Source of the DNA: Acanthochlamys bracteata
Lineage: Eukaryota; Streptophyta; Magnoliopsida; Pandanales; Velloziaceae
Reading direction: 5' to 3'
Assembly: GCA_019914995.1 (NCBI GenBank)
Contig: CM034129.1
Span: 1,178,001 to 1,242,000 of the forward strand
DNA: 64,000 nucleotides
The position numbers and the translations under genes were made by a program. Position 1 is the stretch's first letter, and each line of letters starts with the position of its first letter. The notes under the pieces were generated by a model, which did no database searches, had not been told where the DNA came from, and saw only the letters and a program-made list of their open reading frames with translations. Below, piece after piece: positions 53,614-64,000 of this stretch.

Positions 53614-56600
53614 CATCTTCTCCACTTTCTCGATTTCTTTCAGGTGAGCAATCACAGCTTGCCTAAGGTTTTGCATATTAATATCCCCTATTTTCTGTAT
53701 AGTTCTTTTTTTCCTCATTTTCAATGAAATTACACGCTCATCAGATATACTGATTTCTGGTCGAACTTTTCCCTTGTATTCTCTGGACTTCGTTGAATTC
53801 GATAGATAAATATCTTGAGCTCCAATTTTTGTGATACGTTTTTTTGCTGCTATCAACTTTTAAGTTGGCATGTTCATATTCCAACTAACGGCTTGTCCAG
53901 GACCATCTTATGATAGCATTGAGGTTCTATTCTTGTCGAACTATTGTAGCCGTAAGTTTCATGTTTGTTAGAGTTACCTACTAATCTGTTGATTCCTTAC
54001 CTGTCAATCAAAAACACTGTTAAATCATTAACCATTGTGCGAAGGTGTCACGAGTTCGTTTGATTCTGTACGCAATCTTTCTAAATGCAGTTGTTGTACT
54101 GAACGAGAAAAAGTAAAACATAAGAACTACTTGTTCCCAAAACCTGTCTGATTGTCTCATTATGTTTGAATTTTACTTGCCTACAAGTTAATATAAAAAC
54201 CAGATAAACACAGAAATCTATCGAAACAAAACAACGATATTCAGTGGTTAAATTTTTTAGGTTTGTTCATTTTCATCTAACGACGACATACAGAAGAGAG
54301 TTATTCCTTCCTTTCATTCCTTTTGATCACAAACTTATTAATCAGAGCCATATTCTAACAATCTTCTTCTTGGAATGAGAATCAAAAACATTAAACAAAC
54401 AACAAAACAAAACCTATATATATAGTAATTAAAAATTTTCCAGGAAACAAAAAGCAAGCTTTTTTAATTAATAATTAACTTTTGTGTGACATTGGATATG
54501 ACAGTATTTATCTATGATTAATTATTAAACAAATATTTTTGAAGTCCTGCTAATACACATCTTAGTTAGTGACAGTCTATATCACACATTAATTAAATCG
54601 TAAAGTTTTTATTAATTTAATTGTATCTGAGATTCAGATAGATATTGATGAGAAACTTTTCGTCGCTTCGTTCTTGTCGTTGAATTAATTAATACGTATA
54701 TACTCAACAGTGTATTTATACATGGATTAGCAATTTGTAATTTATGATTATATATATATAGAATTTCTAGTGTTAGCTGTGTAATTAATAGGTTTAATTA
54801 GTTTAATTGAGGAATTTGTTTAATTATTGTAGCTGTTGATCATGGAAAGCATGTGTGTGAAGAGAAAGTTTGCTTGACATCTTGCATGAGGCATTTTCTC
54901 TGATGACACTTCTAGCTTAGGGATATTCTCAAACAACTTTTAACTTTTTTCAGTCACATATGAATAATAATATTTCATTTCATTTCATATCATATCATAT
55001 CATGTATAACAAGATTAATGTCTTTCAAAAAGTTTTAGCTTTTGGATTATAAAATTTAAATCATGCATTCAAAATTATATTCATCTTGTTCACATTTGTT
55101 TGATCATGTAAAAACATGTCAAGAAAAGCTAGCTATAAGCAGCAGATAAAGAAGAATATATGAATTCATGCTTTCTAACTTATGTTTTGAGAAAAAGCTA
55201 TAAACTCCACTTACTAGAAACTGCAATGAAAATCCAAACATCTTTTTCATAGAAAAAGTTTCAACAGTATTTCTTTGAATTTTACTGCAATTGATGTGTT
55301 TGGCAAAATTTTTCAGAAAAATAGTTTTTAAAAATTTCAGTTTATATTTTTTTAAATATTTTTTTATAAATATTTGAAAATTTTATTTAAAATTTTATAA
55401 GTATAAACAATTTTATGCAGTAAATTTTTTTCTTATTTTTTGTAATAAAAAATATGTTTTAAAAAAAATAAATAATAAATTTTATTTTTTGAAAATACTT
55501 TAAAACATTCAAGAGTATCGAAGAATGAGTGAAGAAGAGTCAATGACTTTAAAATTTGGGTCCTATTCTAATTAATTGATGTCACTGCTGACATACAGCA
55601 AATTATAAGAAATTTTATGCAATCGTTCGTTGATACATTTAAATATTCTCTTTATAATTTTGCTATACTATATAAAGAATTAGATTAGGTTTCACTTATG
55701 ATATTAATTTGTTATTCGAGATGTTTTTCTAATTAAAATGTCTTCTCCCTTCTGTCTTTGAAACTTGAAAGAACAAGCTTCAACTCTTTTTTATTTTTAT
55801 AAAATTTTTTTTTTCTTTAATGTATTTCAGTGATATATTTTCAACGCATACGTAACCAAAATCTTACGCCGAAAAAAAAAACCAAAAGAGTTGAGTCTTA
55901 ATTGTTCATGCATGTTCGTGCTGTCATGAATTAATTAATAAACATATAAAAGATTTTTCAGGGAATATACTTTGATGAAAATGTATTATATATAAGACTT
56001 CTGACTCATGAATGGAAACATAATAGTATCAATGAGCTGTAAGAGATTATTTTTAATATTGATTAATTAATTTTTTTGGTTTATAACTATTAAAACAAGA
56101 AGAATCAAACAACTTATTATCATATATAATTGAAATCTACAAGAACCATGGATGAAACTTTTAAATGGATCCAATTTTTAGTGGATTAGGTAAAATTTAC
56201 ACTTCTTATATGATGATTTTGGAAGACAAAAGAAAACACTGTTGTGACTGTTTAATAATTAATCTACCAAGTTTGAAATTATGCATGTATTAATTTCTCA
56301 AACCTACCAAATTAACAACTGTTTCCAATATCATGAAGTCAACTTTGAATTTGAAGTGAACCATATAATTAAACATATTATGGTGAAAACTTGTAAAGTT
56401 TTTAATTATGATTTGCTTGATATGATTGCTATGAATGATATAAATATAATCACTATAACTAATATTACTACTTCGATATGAATGAATTCTTTTTGTTTCT
56501 CTACTAGCTAATTGTTGACATTTTAAGAAAGTGATTGTTGATTTTTTGTTTTGAATATAAATGAATCTTGTAAATTAATTAAAGACAATTTTTGTAATGA

Positions 56601-58005
56601 GCTACAATATCAAAGAGTATACTAATGTATCTTGTTAAACATAAGTCAATCATTTTTCATATACGGAATTAAGAATTCAAAATCAACTTGATTATGATAT
56701 AATTACTGGGTCATATATTTGACATGATATAATTCAATTCAAAGTAGCAAAAAATTTTCACTTATCAAGTGAAATAAAATATGGTATATAGCTCTTAGTT
56801 AAGCTATTAATTTCCTTACAAAAAAATGAAGGAACTACTAAGTATATATACTTAGAATAACCAAAGCATATTAACCAATTCCTGTTGATCAATCATTAGA
56901 ACAGAAGTGAAGTACTAATCCAAGAAAAAAGGACAAAAATTTTGTGGACTAAGATATATATGTATATATGTTTCATATATAGTAGCTTTTCCTTTGTTTG
57001 AAAGCATATAGCTATAAAACTTAATTGACATTTAGCTTTGTGTTTTAGGGAGTGCTTTTTAAATACTTATCCTTTTAAATAGGCACATTACATTTATTTT
57101 TTTTTTACAGTATTTCCATTTTTTTTTAAACCTACAAAAGAATTTATTTGTATTAAAATTTATATACATATATAATTTTTTAAAATAAAATTTGTTTTTT
57201 GAAAAAGTTTTAAAATACTCTTCATTTAAAAAAAATTTTAGATGTGTTTACTTTAGAGTAAATTTGAATTTTAAAAAATGAATTAAAAAAATTTAATTAA
57301 AAATTAAAATATTTAATAAAAAATAAATTTCATGTTAATTTTGTATTAATAGTAAATTTTAAAATTTTTTTGATAAAATCAATTATTTTAAAATTTTTAT
57401 TTATTTTATATTAAAAATGAATTTTAAAAAAGTATAGTTTGTGGTGTAGGAAAACACGCCTTTTATTTCATAAACACTCTTAAAAATATGTTTAGTTTGA
57501 TACCTATGAAAAAGAATCAATTATAATGACTCTCTTCTACAGTTCTATGTTTTCAAATGCCCATCATGTCAAAGTACTTTGATTATACTTCTAAGTCTAA
57601 AATAATTAAATGTTACTATACTAATTATTAACCATAATCTTTTCATTTGCTAAAAAGCCCTCTCACCTTAATTTTTCCTTCATTTCTTTCAGCTTCTTCT
57701 TTTAGAAGCAAAATTAAGAACATCCTGATCATCAATCTATGTTTTTCCTACAAAAGTAAAAATTAAGAACAGATAAAAAAAATTTCCATAGATATATAAT
57801 ACATGTTTGATCAATAGTGCATGAGTTCATGGATTAATTTTGTAGTAATTAATTAATAATACCATTTCAAGAAAAATTAATCCAAGAACATGCATAACAA
57901 TTAAACCATTCCCAAATCCAAATCCTCGATTCTAAAAATTTGACACAACACTTTAATTCAAAACACAAACCAAATCAATCAAACAGAATCATAATCATAT
58001 CGATA
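53614..58005. other. Large AT-rich intergenic stretch
   Basis: The left end is the OSCA 3' UTR and perhaps an alternative tail. Beyond about 54300 the sequence is very AT-rich, with a TTTCA/ATATC repeat at 54973-55003 and AT-rich family-like blocks at about 55290-55510 and 57045-57260. The right end is the presumed 3' UTR of the MYB gene. No coding region with a recognisable domain. The 66-codon frame at 56281-56481 looks like chance. Confidence 0.5.
55290..55510. mobile_element. AT-rich MITE-like copy
   Basis: The left end reads TGTGTTTGGCAAAATTTTTC. The rest is AT-rich and shares blocks with the other copies (TTTTTATAAATATTTGAAAA). The right border is unclear. Confidence 0.3.
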
Positions 58006-59472
58006 TCAATACGCGCCGAGGTGCACCGGTTGATCTTCGGAAAACTCTTGCTGCTGCTGTTGCTGTAGAGAAGAAGAAGTAGAAGAGGAAGCTGCCATCA
58101 TTGGAGAACACATTGCTGCAGCAGCACTTACCTGATCACACCAATTCAAACTCTCATCCAAAAAACTCGCCGACGATGAAAAGGATCCAAAGATGTTAAA
58201 ATTATCTAAACTTTCCAATTTCACATGATTAATATTGCTGCTGTTGCTACTGCTGCTGCACTGAAACAATTCATCAAGCTCCGTCGTTGAAAATCCATTC
58301 AACCCTGGAAGATAACTACTGGTAGCAGTACCGGAATTCACACTGTCCTCAGCAAATGAAATCCTATTAGGCTGCGTTTGAGCAACCATTAAGCTGCTGC
58401 TTGTTGTCAGATCCTGATGATCATATTGATGATGGTGATACAGTGGTGGTGCTGGTGGTACTGGAAGCTGCGTGCTGCCGTTATCTAATCCTTCATCGAA
58501 TTTTCCAGCAAGCCTAAGAAGCAATTTTCTCAATGAGTACTCTTGATCATTGTCGGCAACAACATGTTCGTTATTTGTTCCGTTCATCGTAGAGATGGTC
58601 GTTTGCGTTGCTGCGGATGACACAGGTAAAAAACCAATAGAAGTAGCAACTGCAGAACTTGTCCAGTAACTATTACCACTAATAGTAGTAGTTATTGCAC
58701 CGTTATGGATAGCTGCCGGAAAACTTCCATGAACGTCTTGATCTTGTTTAGTAGATCGTCGATGAAGAATTTGAGGACCGATATTAATGTTGTCTTTATT
58801 CTTTTGTTTTCCGAGAAGCTTTTTCTTCAATCTCGTGTTCCAGTAGTTCTTGATATCGTTATCCGTCCTTCCTGGAAGTTGCGCAGCAATGATCGACCAC
58901 CTACAGTATAATATAATTAACATGTGTATAATATTCAATCAATCAGCTCCATTGTCTATCTAATTACGTACAACAGTAACTTGATTCTTCTGCGCAAAAA
59001 TATTTATTTGAATTCATTTGATCTGTAAATTAAACCCATCAAACACATGAATGCATGTGATTAAATAGAATAATAATCACTAAATATTTAATTGTACCTG
59101 CTTCCAATGGTTATGTAAAGGCTGCAGATGATATTATCTTCTTCTTCTGAGAATTCGCCGTGTTTAATATTTGGTCGGAGATAATTCAGCCATCGGAGCC
59201 GACAACTCTTTCCGCATCTCTTCAAACCTGAATCATCATATCTCATTCATTCACAAAAGAATAACTCGCAATAAATTAATTGCTGATGAATACAAGTTTT
59301 TTTGGATTGAAGTAATATATAATTAAAGCAACTCACCAATCTTTTGGGGAAGAGCAATCCAGTTACCCCCGGTGCCGTGCTGCTCTATGTAAGATTTCAG
59401 CTTCGCGTCTTCCTCCGGTGACCATGGGCCTTTCTTAACGCTCGCCTTATCGCAGCACGGAGCACGACCCAT
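58006..59472 (-). CDS. R2R3-MYB transcription factor, MYB36/RAX type
   Basis: Three exons on the - strand: 59472-59337, 59227-59098 and 58900-58006, for 386 residues. Intron positions are the two classic R2R3-MYB sites. R2 spans about 14-61 ([37 protein letters not shown]) and R3 about 67-112 ([36 protein letters not shown]). The stretch [20 protein letters not shown] and LKKKLLGK are typical of subgroup 14 (RAX1-3, MYB36/37/38/68/84/87). That group controls axillary meristem formation, or in the case of MYB36 endodermal Casparian strip differentiation. The R3 repeat lacks the bHLH-interaction signature. The C-terminal half is Ser/Asn-rich with a short polyglutamine run (LQQQQQQEF) near the end. 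Subgroup is secure, orthologue is not. Confidence 0.95.
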
Positions 59473-62153
59473 CTTTAGTTAACTGTATATGCTTTGTGTT
59501 TTTTTTTCCGATGATCGCTGAAATATATGTACGATCAATCTTTAAAACCAAGATGAAGATGAAGAAGAAGAAGAAGAGGAAGCATTGAGTTCTTGTAATT
59601 GTTCTTGAGAGGGTTGTGTGTTGATAATGAGTTGTTTAATTAAGTAAGAGTAAAGGAGGATGAGAGAGAGTCTTGATTAGACAAATTAAATTTAAAAAGA
59701 AAAAAAAGTTTGGACCTTGGTTTCACTTATTAATTGATTAAGTAATTAAGAAAGAAAAACTAATAGTGAGAAAAAGACCATGGTTTTCATTTCCTTTTTT
59801 CTTTTTAAAATTTAGTAAATAAAATAAACAATTCTTTTGGTTGTGTTTGTCTTGCATGAGTGTAGAATGAAGAATCTTTAATATGTGATTTAGGAATCAG
59901 TCATCAGAGTCACCGCATCACTTCCTGCCTCTGCTATAGCTCTATCCTCTGCTTTGCTACCTTCAGTCATAATATTCATTCCATGTACTTCTGCTCTCAA
60001 GGAAAATCATCCAAAACTTTCTCAGAGACACATTTTGGGGGGTTTTGGGTTGAGCGATTATAAAATAAATTTTTTTGAAATAAAAAATATATTTATTTTT
60101 TTTATTTTTAAAAAAATAATAAAAATATGTAATAAAAAAATTTTATTACGTAAAATTTTTTTATATATTTTAAATTTTTAAATAAATTTTTTATATATTT
60201 ATAAAATATATATTAAAAAATAAAAAAATATCGTTAGAAAAATGTAATCTCAAATATGTAAGGACATATTTTACAATACTTATCACTGCTTTTCAAATTT
60301 TATTTTTAATAAATTTTTATAGTTTTTCTATTTTATATTTACAAAATATAAATAAATCAATACATTATAAAATTTTTATATACATAATTTTTAATATTTT
60401 CAATATTGTTTTAATTTTAAGCTCTTTTAAACCAAAAGACAAATTTGGTTAGTAATATGCGGTTTTAGATTATAAAGACACGTAAACCAAACATTATAAA
60501 ATTTAGGCTGTAATATAAGTGGCAAGAAAAAGAAAGATATCATCATCAGCAAAAAGTAAAAAGGTTTTGTTGAGCCTTGCAAGCAAGGGGAAATGAAGAA
60601 ACTAATAAGGTCCACATATGTAATGTTAAAATATGTAATATATGCATGAGAATGTAATATGTGTATATACATGAAAACCTTCAATCTTGAGAGATTGACT
60701 TCAAGCACTAGTCGGTAACCAACCCATCAATCAAAAGAAGAAAAGAGAACCCAACAGAAAATTGTTTATTCATATATTGCAGCAGTTTTTTAGCTAGAGA
60801 GATTTTAGACATGGACTTATGTGATGTGATATTGTTTGTCATTTTATTTAGTTATACAACTAACTTAACACAAGTTATTACCAGTTTGAGATAATTGCCC
60901 GAATGATCATTACATTGTTGGATAATAACCTTCTACATAGCCATATCGACAGCTTTTATTCACTACGTTTTTTGAAAGTTACGCTAAATAATATTGGCGT
61001 CATGTTCTAATTTTTAATTTTTAGTGACGCAAAAACATTGCACGGTCCATATCAAACCCTAGTTATATGGCACTATTATTTCTAGCAAATAATTTCTACT
61101 AAAAACATTATCGTCATTTGCGTGAGAAATTCAATTGACTAGGGCCTACTTAATAAAAAAAAGAAACACAAAGCTTGAAGGTGTCAACGTTGGTTTCATC
61201 ATCAATGTAATGCCATTGTAGAATCTCTGTCCGAAGCTTCCTTCACTGTACAACCTAACAGCTTCTTGAAAAAGCAAGGGAAAAAGATTTTGCAAGTCAA
61301 ATATTTAGATATAATAAGCAAAATGGTCGGCAGCCATTTGCAGTTTTCTAATGTAGCTAAGAACGGATGATGATTTTCAATTTCACTTTACTTCGTGAAA
61401 TGGTAACTTAGGCTGTGTTAATTCACGGAAGGTTTCAGTAGGTTGGGCGAGGCTACATTGAAGAAGTATTTCCTACTTTCAACAAAATTTGGTCCTTGAA
61501 AAACACAAAACTATGATCGGATTAAGTATGTCGAGAATTATGATAAACATGTATGAAAATGAACAATAGCCATGAAAAGCTTTCTACTTTCTTAGGATGA
61601 GTCAATTCTGTTGCCCGACAAAGTAAAGACACATCAATATATATACGAGGACACTTTCAAACATGGAACGTAACGAAACTTTCGTAAAATTTTCTTCGGC
61701 CGCCAATAACCTAACATCCTTAATTTCTTTTATCTACTTTTTATGGACAAGATCCAGGCTGAGTTTTCCACAATATATTTCTCCTCCAGTTGGTATTCAC
61801 TACGGGGATGTCTTATCACTTTCTATGACAATGTTTTGACACAATGAATCAATGCATTTTATAGAACGGAAAGACGAAAAAGCCTCCAACACTTTTAAAC
61901 GTTGCGACAAAACCAAAAGAACAAAATACCTAGCACAAGTCCAGCTAAAAATCTAGACCAGATAATGATAGTGGAAAACTTGGAAAGATCCTAAACCAAG
62001 CACTATCATCAGATTTGCAAATGTTCATATCTTAAAATGACTACGGTTCAGCTATACAGCTGCCACGTAGCAGTATCGAGTATACCACCATCTCCTAATG
62101 AGAACAAAACCATCTAATGCTAAAATTGGATTGATGGCTTATTAATGGCTTAC
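59473..62153. other. MYB upstream region and intergenic sequence
   Basis: The first 200 bases are the MYB leader, with a GAA-rich tract near 59555-59580 on the + strand. An AT-rich family copy lies at about 60040-60255. Short motifs CACTACG at 60961 and 61798 caught my eye but define no element. No gene recognised. The right end may be the 3' part of the edge gene. Confidence 0.45.
60040..60255. mobile_element. AT-rich MITE-like copy
   Basis: The core is nearly identical in pattern to that at 25561-25810, with shared blocks such as AAAAAAATAATAAAAATATG and TTTTAAATTTTTAAATAAAT. The left border is near TTTTGGGTTGAGCGATTATA. The right border is unclear. Confidence 0.4.
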
Positions 62154-62211
62154 CTCTCCTGTAGTTTGATCTGCACCAATCAAATAAACCTGTGGCTGAC
62201 TAGTTGGCCTG
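62154..62211 (-). CDS. Possible exon of the right-edge gene
   Basis: Read on the - strand this is a 58-nt stretch after CCTCAG (NAGNAG acceptor) ending in GAG/GTAAG. It encodes RPTSQPQVYLIGADQTTGE. The frame needs a preceding exon ending in phase 2. The peptide looks real but I do not recognise it. Confidence 0.4.
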
Positions 62212-62937
62212 CTGAGGAAAAGTCAGATGATACGGTCAGGAAACAGAAGCAATAAAAGATAAGTAATAGGTATACCTGTGCAGGAACCATTCAGAAAAAG
62301 CAAAATGAAATTTATGATCATAGATATGAACGAGTATACGACTACTTGCCAAGCAATTTGACATCAACATTGTGGAGTTTTGAAACTTCCAATTACATTG
62401 AACCTTTGCTAATACATATCCAAAGTTAGCAAAGACTCGATTCAGTTTGGCTAACAGTTGACCACTGCTAAATGAAGCAAAATACATAGCATCACACATA
62501 CACCAAACCAATCAGGCCAATATTAGGGAGATTAACAAACATCAAGCATAAGCTGGCATAGACCCACAACAGAACTTTCTTATCATCAGCAAGACCTTTC
62601 TGCATATGGAGAATTGCAATCCATCATCAATCAAACTTCCATAGAGGTGGAATGACCAAGCTACAAATTCTGCACACTAACCACAAACAATCATTTACAT
62701 CCAAAGGTACAAAGGAGTAAAAAGGAAAAAATAAGAAAGGAAAAACTGAAGGCAGCAATGAAGTACCGCCCAAGGAACAAAACCACATGTACAAAGATTT
62801 TTTTTCATAGTAACTAAGAAACCCAATGCCCCATCTCTGCAAATATATAGGAACTTGCCACCTGGTGCCCAAATAAAACATAAAGTGGCCAAGTGATTCA
62901 GCTATGCTGCATATGCCAACCATGTGATGAGTAAAAC

Positions 62938-63004
62938 CTACAACTTCCGTGTCACTGACATTCTCACTTGGCAATCACCATCTTCTTCGTCGTCACTATC
63001 TCTG
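62938..63004 (-). CDS. Possible alternative terminal exon of the right-edge gene
   Basis: After ATCTAG on the - strand a frame encodes RDSDDEEDGDCQVRMSVTRK, then one Leu and a stop at 62940-62938. The acidic tail is protein-like. It also needs a phase-2 predecessor. It would be an alternative end to the exon at 62154-62211, or it may be untranslated. Confidence 0.25.
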
Positions 63005-63441
63005 CTAGATCCATCATGATCCAAAAGTAAAAATCATTCGATAGCTTTAGTACAATATAAATAATATCTTCTAACATTTCATACATGACAGAAAATCATC
63101 ATTACACACAATGATAAAGTATTGCACTCATTGCAAGTTGGATGAAAACTACAGAAGAATAACAAGTGATGTTCTCATATTCTACAAGCCTGGAGAGAGA
63201 AATTAACTTTCATCTGCAACATTACGATTGATATCCTTTCATCTTAGGGCACAGTACCACACAACTTATGTATAAGTGGAACATAAAATATTTTCATAAG
63301 TAATGCTTACGTGACTTTTGGTGAATAAATTATCTGTTACATGAAAACTACTACAAAACTGTCTTTCAATGCTGAAGCCACAATCATGACACAGAAGCAT
63401 TATAAACAACAAAAGGTTTCATGCACATCGAATTAGAGTAA

Positions 63442-63724
63442 GGGCGTGTTTCAAATGCCCGTAACTGAGTTTCGTAAAAGTGAAAAATAGAAAGTGGAGT
63501 TTTTTGAAAAATAAGTTGGAAGTGGAGTTTAGTTTCTATGTTTTAATTGATTCTTGAAGTGGGTTGGAAGTGAATTCAAAAGAAAAATATAGTGAAACTT
63601 AAGTTCCATTTGTATAAAACTGGGAACTCGAGTTCCCAGTTCTATTTGCAATTAAACATAGGAAGTTGGTGGAACTCCAATTCTGGCGGGAGAAACTGGA
63701 GTTCCACCAACTTGAAACACGCCC
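63442..63724. mobile_element. PIF/Harbinger-type MITE with perfect terminal inverted repeat
   Basis: 283 bases. The left end is GGGCGTGTTTCAA and the right end is its exact complement TTGAAACACGCCC. TAA flanks it at 63439-63441 and 63725-63727. Inside the right half is a further hairpin, AAGTTGGTGGAACTCCA (about 63663-63679) against TGGAGTTCCACCAACTT (about 63697-63713). A TAA duplication and GG-starting ends are the hallmarks of Tourist-like PIF/Harbinger elements. It sits in a presumed intron of the edge gene. Confidence 0.85.
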
Positions 63725-63851
63725 TAAATGATTATAAGATCTACTGGACGAGTAAATATGAATACTGAAACTAACAAGAAACTAGTATCAGATATTATAA
63801 GCTGGAGCATAATTACATAACAGTAAAAGCAAGTATCAAATTTGAACTTAC

Positions 63852-63998
63852 AGGAGCAGCGTTTATTAGTTGTTCTATAGCCTCTGCAGGAACCTTCCCC
63901 ACTTTGTCTTGTGTGTCCAAGGCTATATTTTGGGAAATAATAGCAGATACCAGACTGGTGCCAACATCTGCCGCATGATCTGACATGTGAGTCTGTGA
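63852..63998 (-). CDS. Internal exon of an unidentified gene (partial, cut by window edge)
   Basis: On the - strand an open frame enters from the right edge and ends at CCT/GTAAGT, a canonical donor. It encodes about 49 residues, including HAADVGTSLVSAIISQNIAL and then DKVGKVPAEAIEQLINAAP, which look like a helical protein segment. The frame is the most natural of the three. The complementary strand could instead be read as an exon after TTACAG, with a less natural product. I do not recognise the family. The donor is phase 0, while the two candidate downstream exons need phase 2, so at least one exon between about 63005 and 63851 is missing from this model. Confidence 0.5.
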
Positions 63999-64000
63999 GG

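Noticed and set aside
56281..56481. 66-codon + strand frame
   Set aside because: Isoleucine/asparagine-rich, AT-driven, with no domain and no splice or promoter context.
60427..60708. 93-codon hydrophobic - strand frame
   Set aside because: It begins without an ATG at its 5' limit, is AT-driven in composition and has no recognisable domain.
60961..61805. CACTACG motifs that might be ends of a CACTA element
   Set aside because: They are in the same orientation, with no complementary right end and no 3-base target duplication.
62627..62974. 115-codon - strand frame rich in Phe/Trp/Cys
   Set aside because: Its composition is unlike the flanking candidate exons and it overlaps a more protein-like acidic tail in another frame.

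Overview
The window is nuclear DNA of a flowering plant, almost certainly a eudicot. It is AT-rich, its genes are split by introns of plant type with GT-AG borders, and its products belong to plant families: CSLC glucan synthase, R2R3-MYB, class XII bHLH, OSCA/CSC1 channel, DUF688. I cannot name the species. The protein-coding models below were built by joining exons whose splice phases I checked one by one. In each multi-exon model the CDS length is a multiple of three and the domains run through without interruption.

Layout from left to right. The 3' end of an unidentified + strand gene lies at 3-194. A small single-exon DUF688-type gene lies on the - strand (1835-2275). A two-RRM hnRNP-like RNA-binding protein follows on the + strand (5352-7453), then a bHLH factor of the CIB/BEE/bHLH74 type on the + strand (11361-13150). 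A cellulose-synthase-like C gene for the xyloglucan backbone is on the - strand (14330-17707). A nine-exon TPX2-like presumed microtubule protein is on the - strand (21964-24672), and squalene epoxidase is on the + strand (26403-30354). A membrane-anchored J-domain protein (-, 31584-34662) is divergent with VPS41 of the HOPS complex (+, 35127-42184). A CNNM/DUF21-CBS membrane protein (-, 43001-46438) is divergent with an RXW8-like OSCA2-type channel (+, 48750-53613). A MYB36/RAX-type R2R3-MYB is on the - strand (58006-59472). Exons of an unidentified gene at the right edge run on the - strand (62154-63998).

There is no operon-like or pathway clustering. The neighbours are functionally unrelated, as is usual in plants. 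The spaces between genes are very AT-rich and hold many short non-autonomous elements. Two have clear PIF/Harbinger-type ends with TAA target duplications (47044-47300 and 63442-63724), and a wider AT-rich family with GTTTGG-like ends recurs about ten times.

The most informative non-coding signal is a cluster of near-perfect mitosis-specific activator (MSA) elements just upstream of the TPX2-like gene. It independently supports a G2/M role for that poorly known protein. Other notable points are a GC-AG intron in the same gene, and a 78-nt intron in the J-domain gene that stays open and in frame if retained, so it would insert 26 residues just after the HPD motif. I did not find a clearly new multi-gene system in this window.
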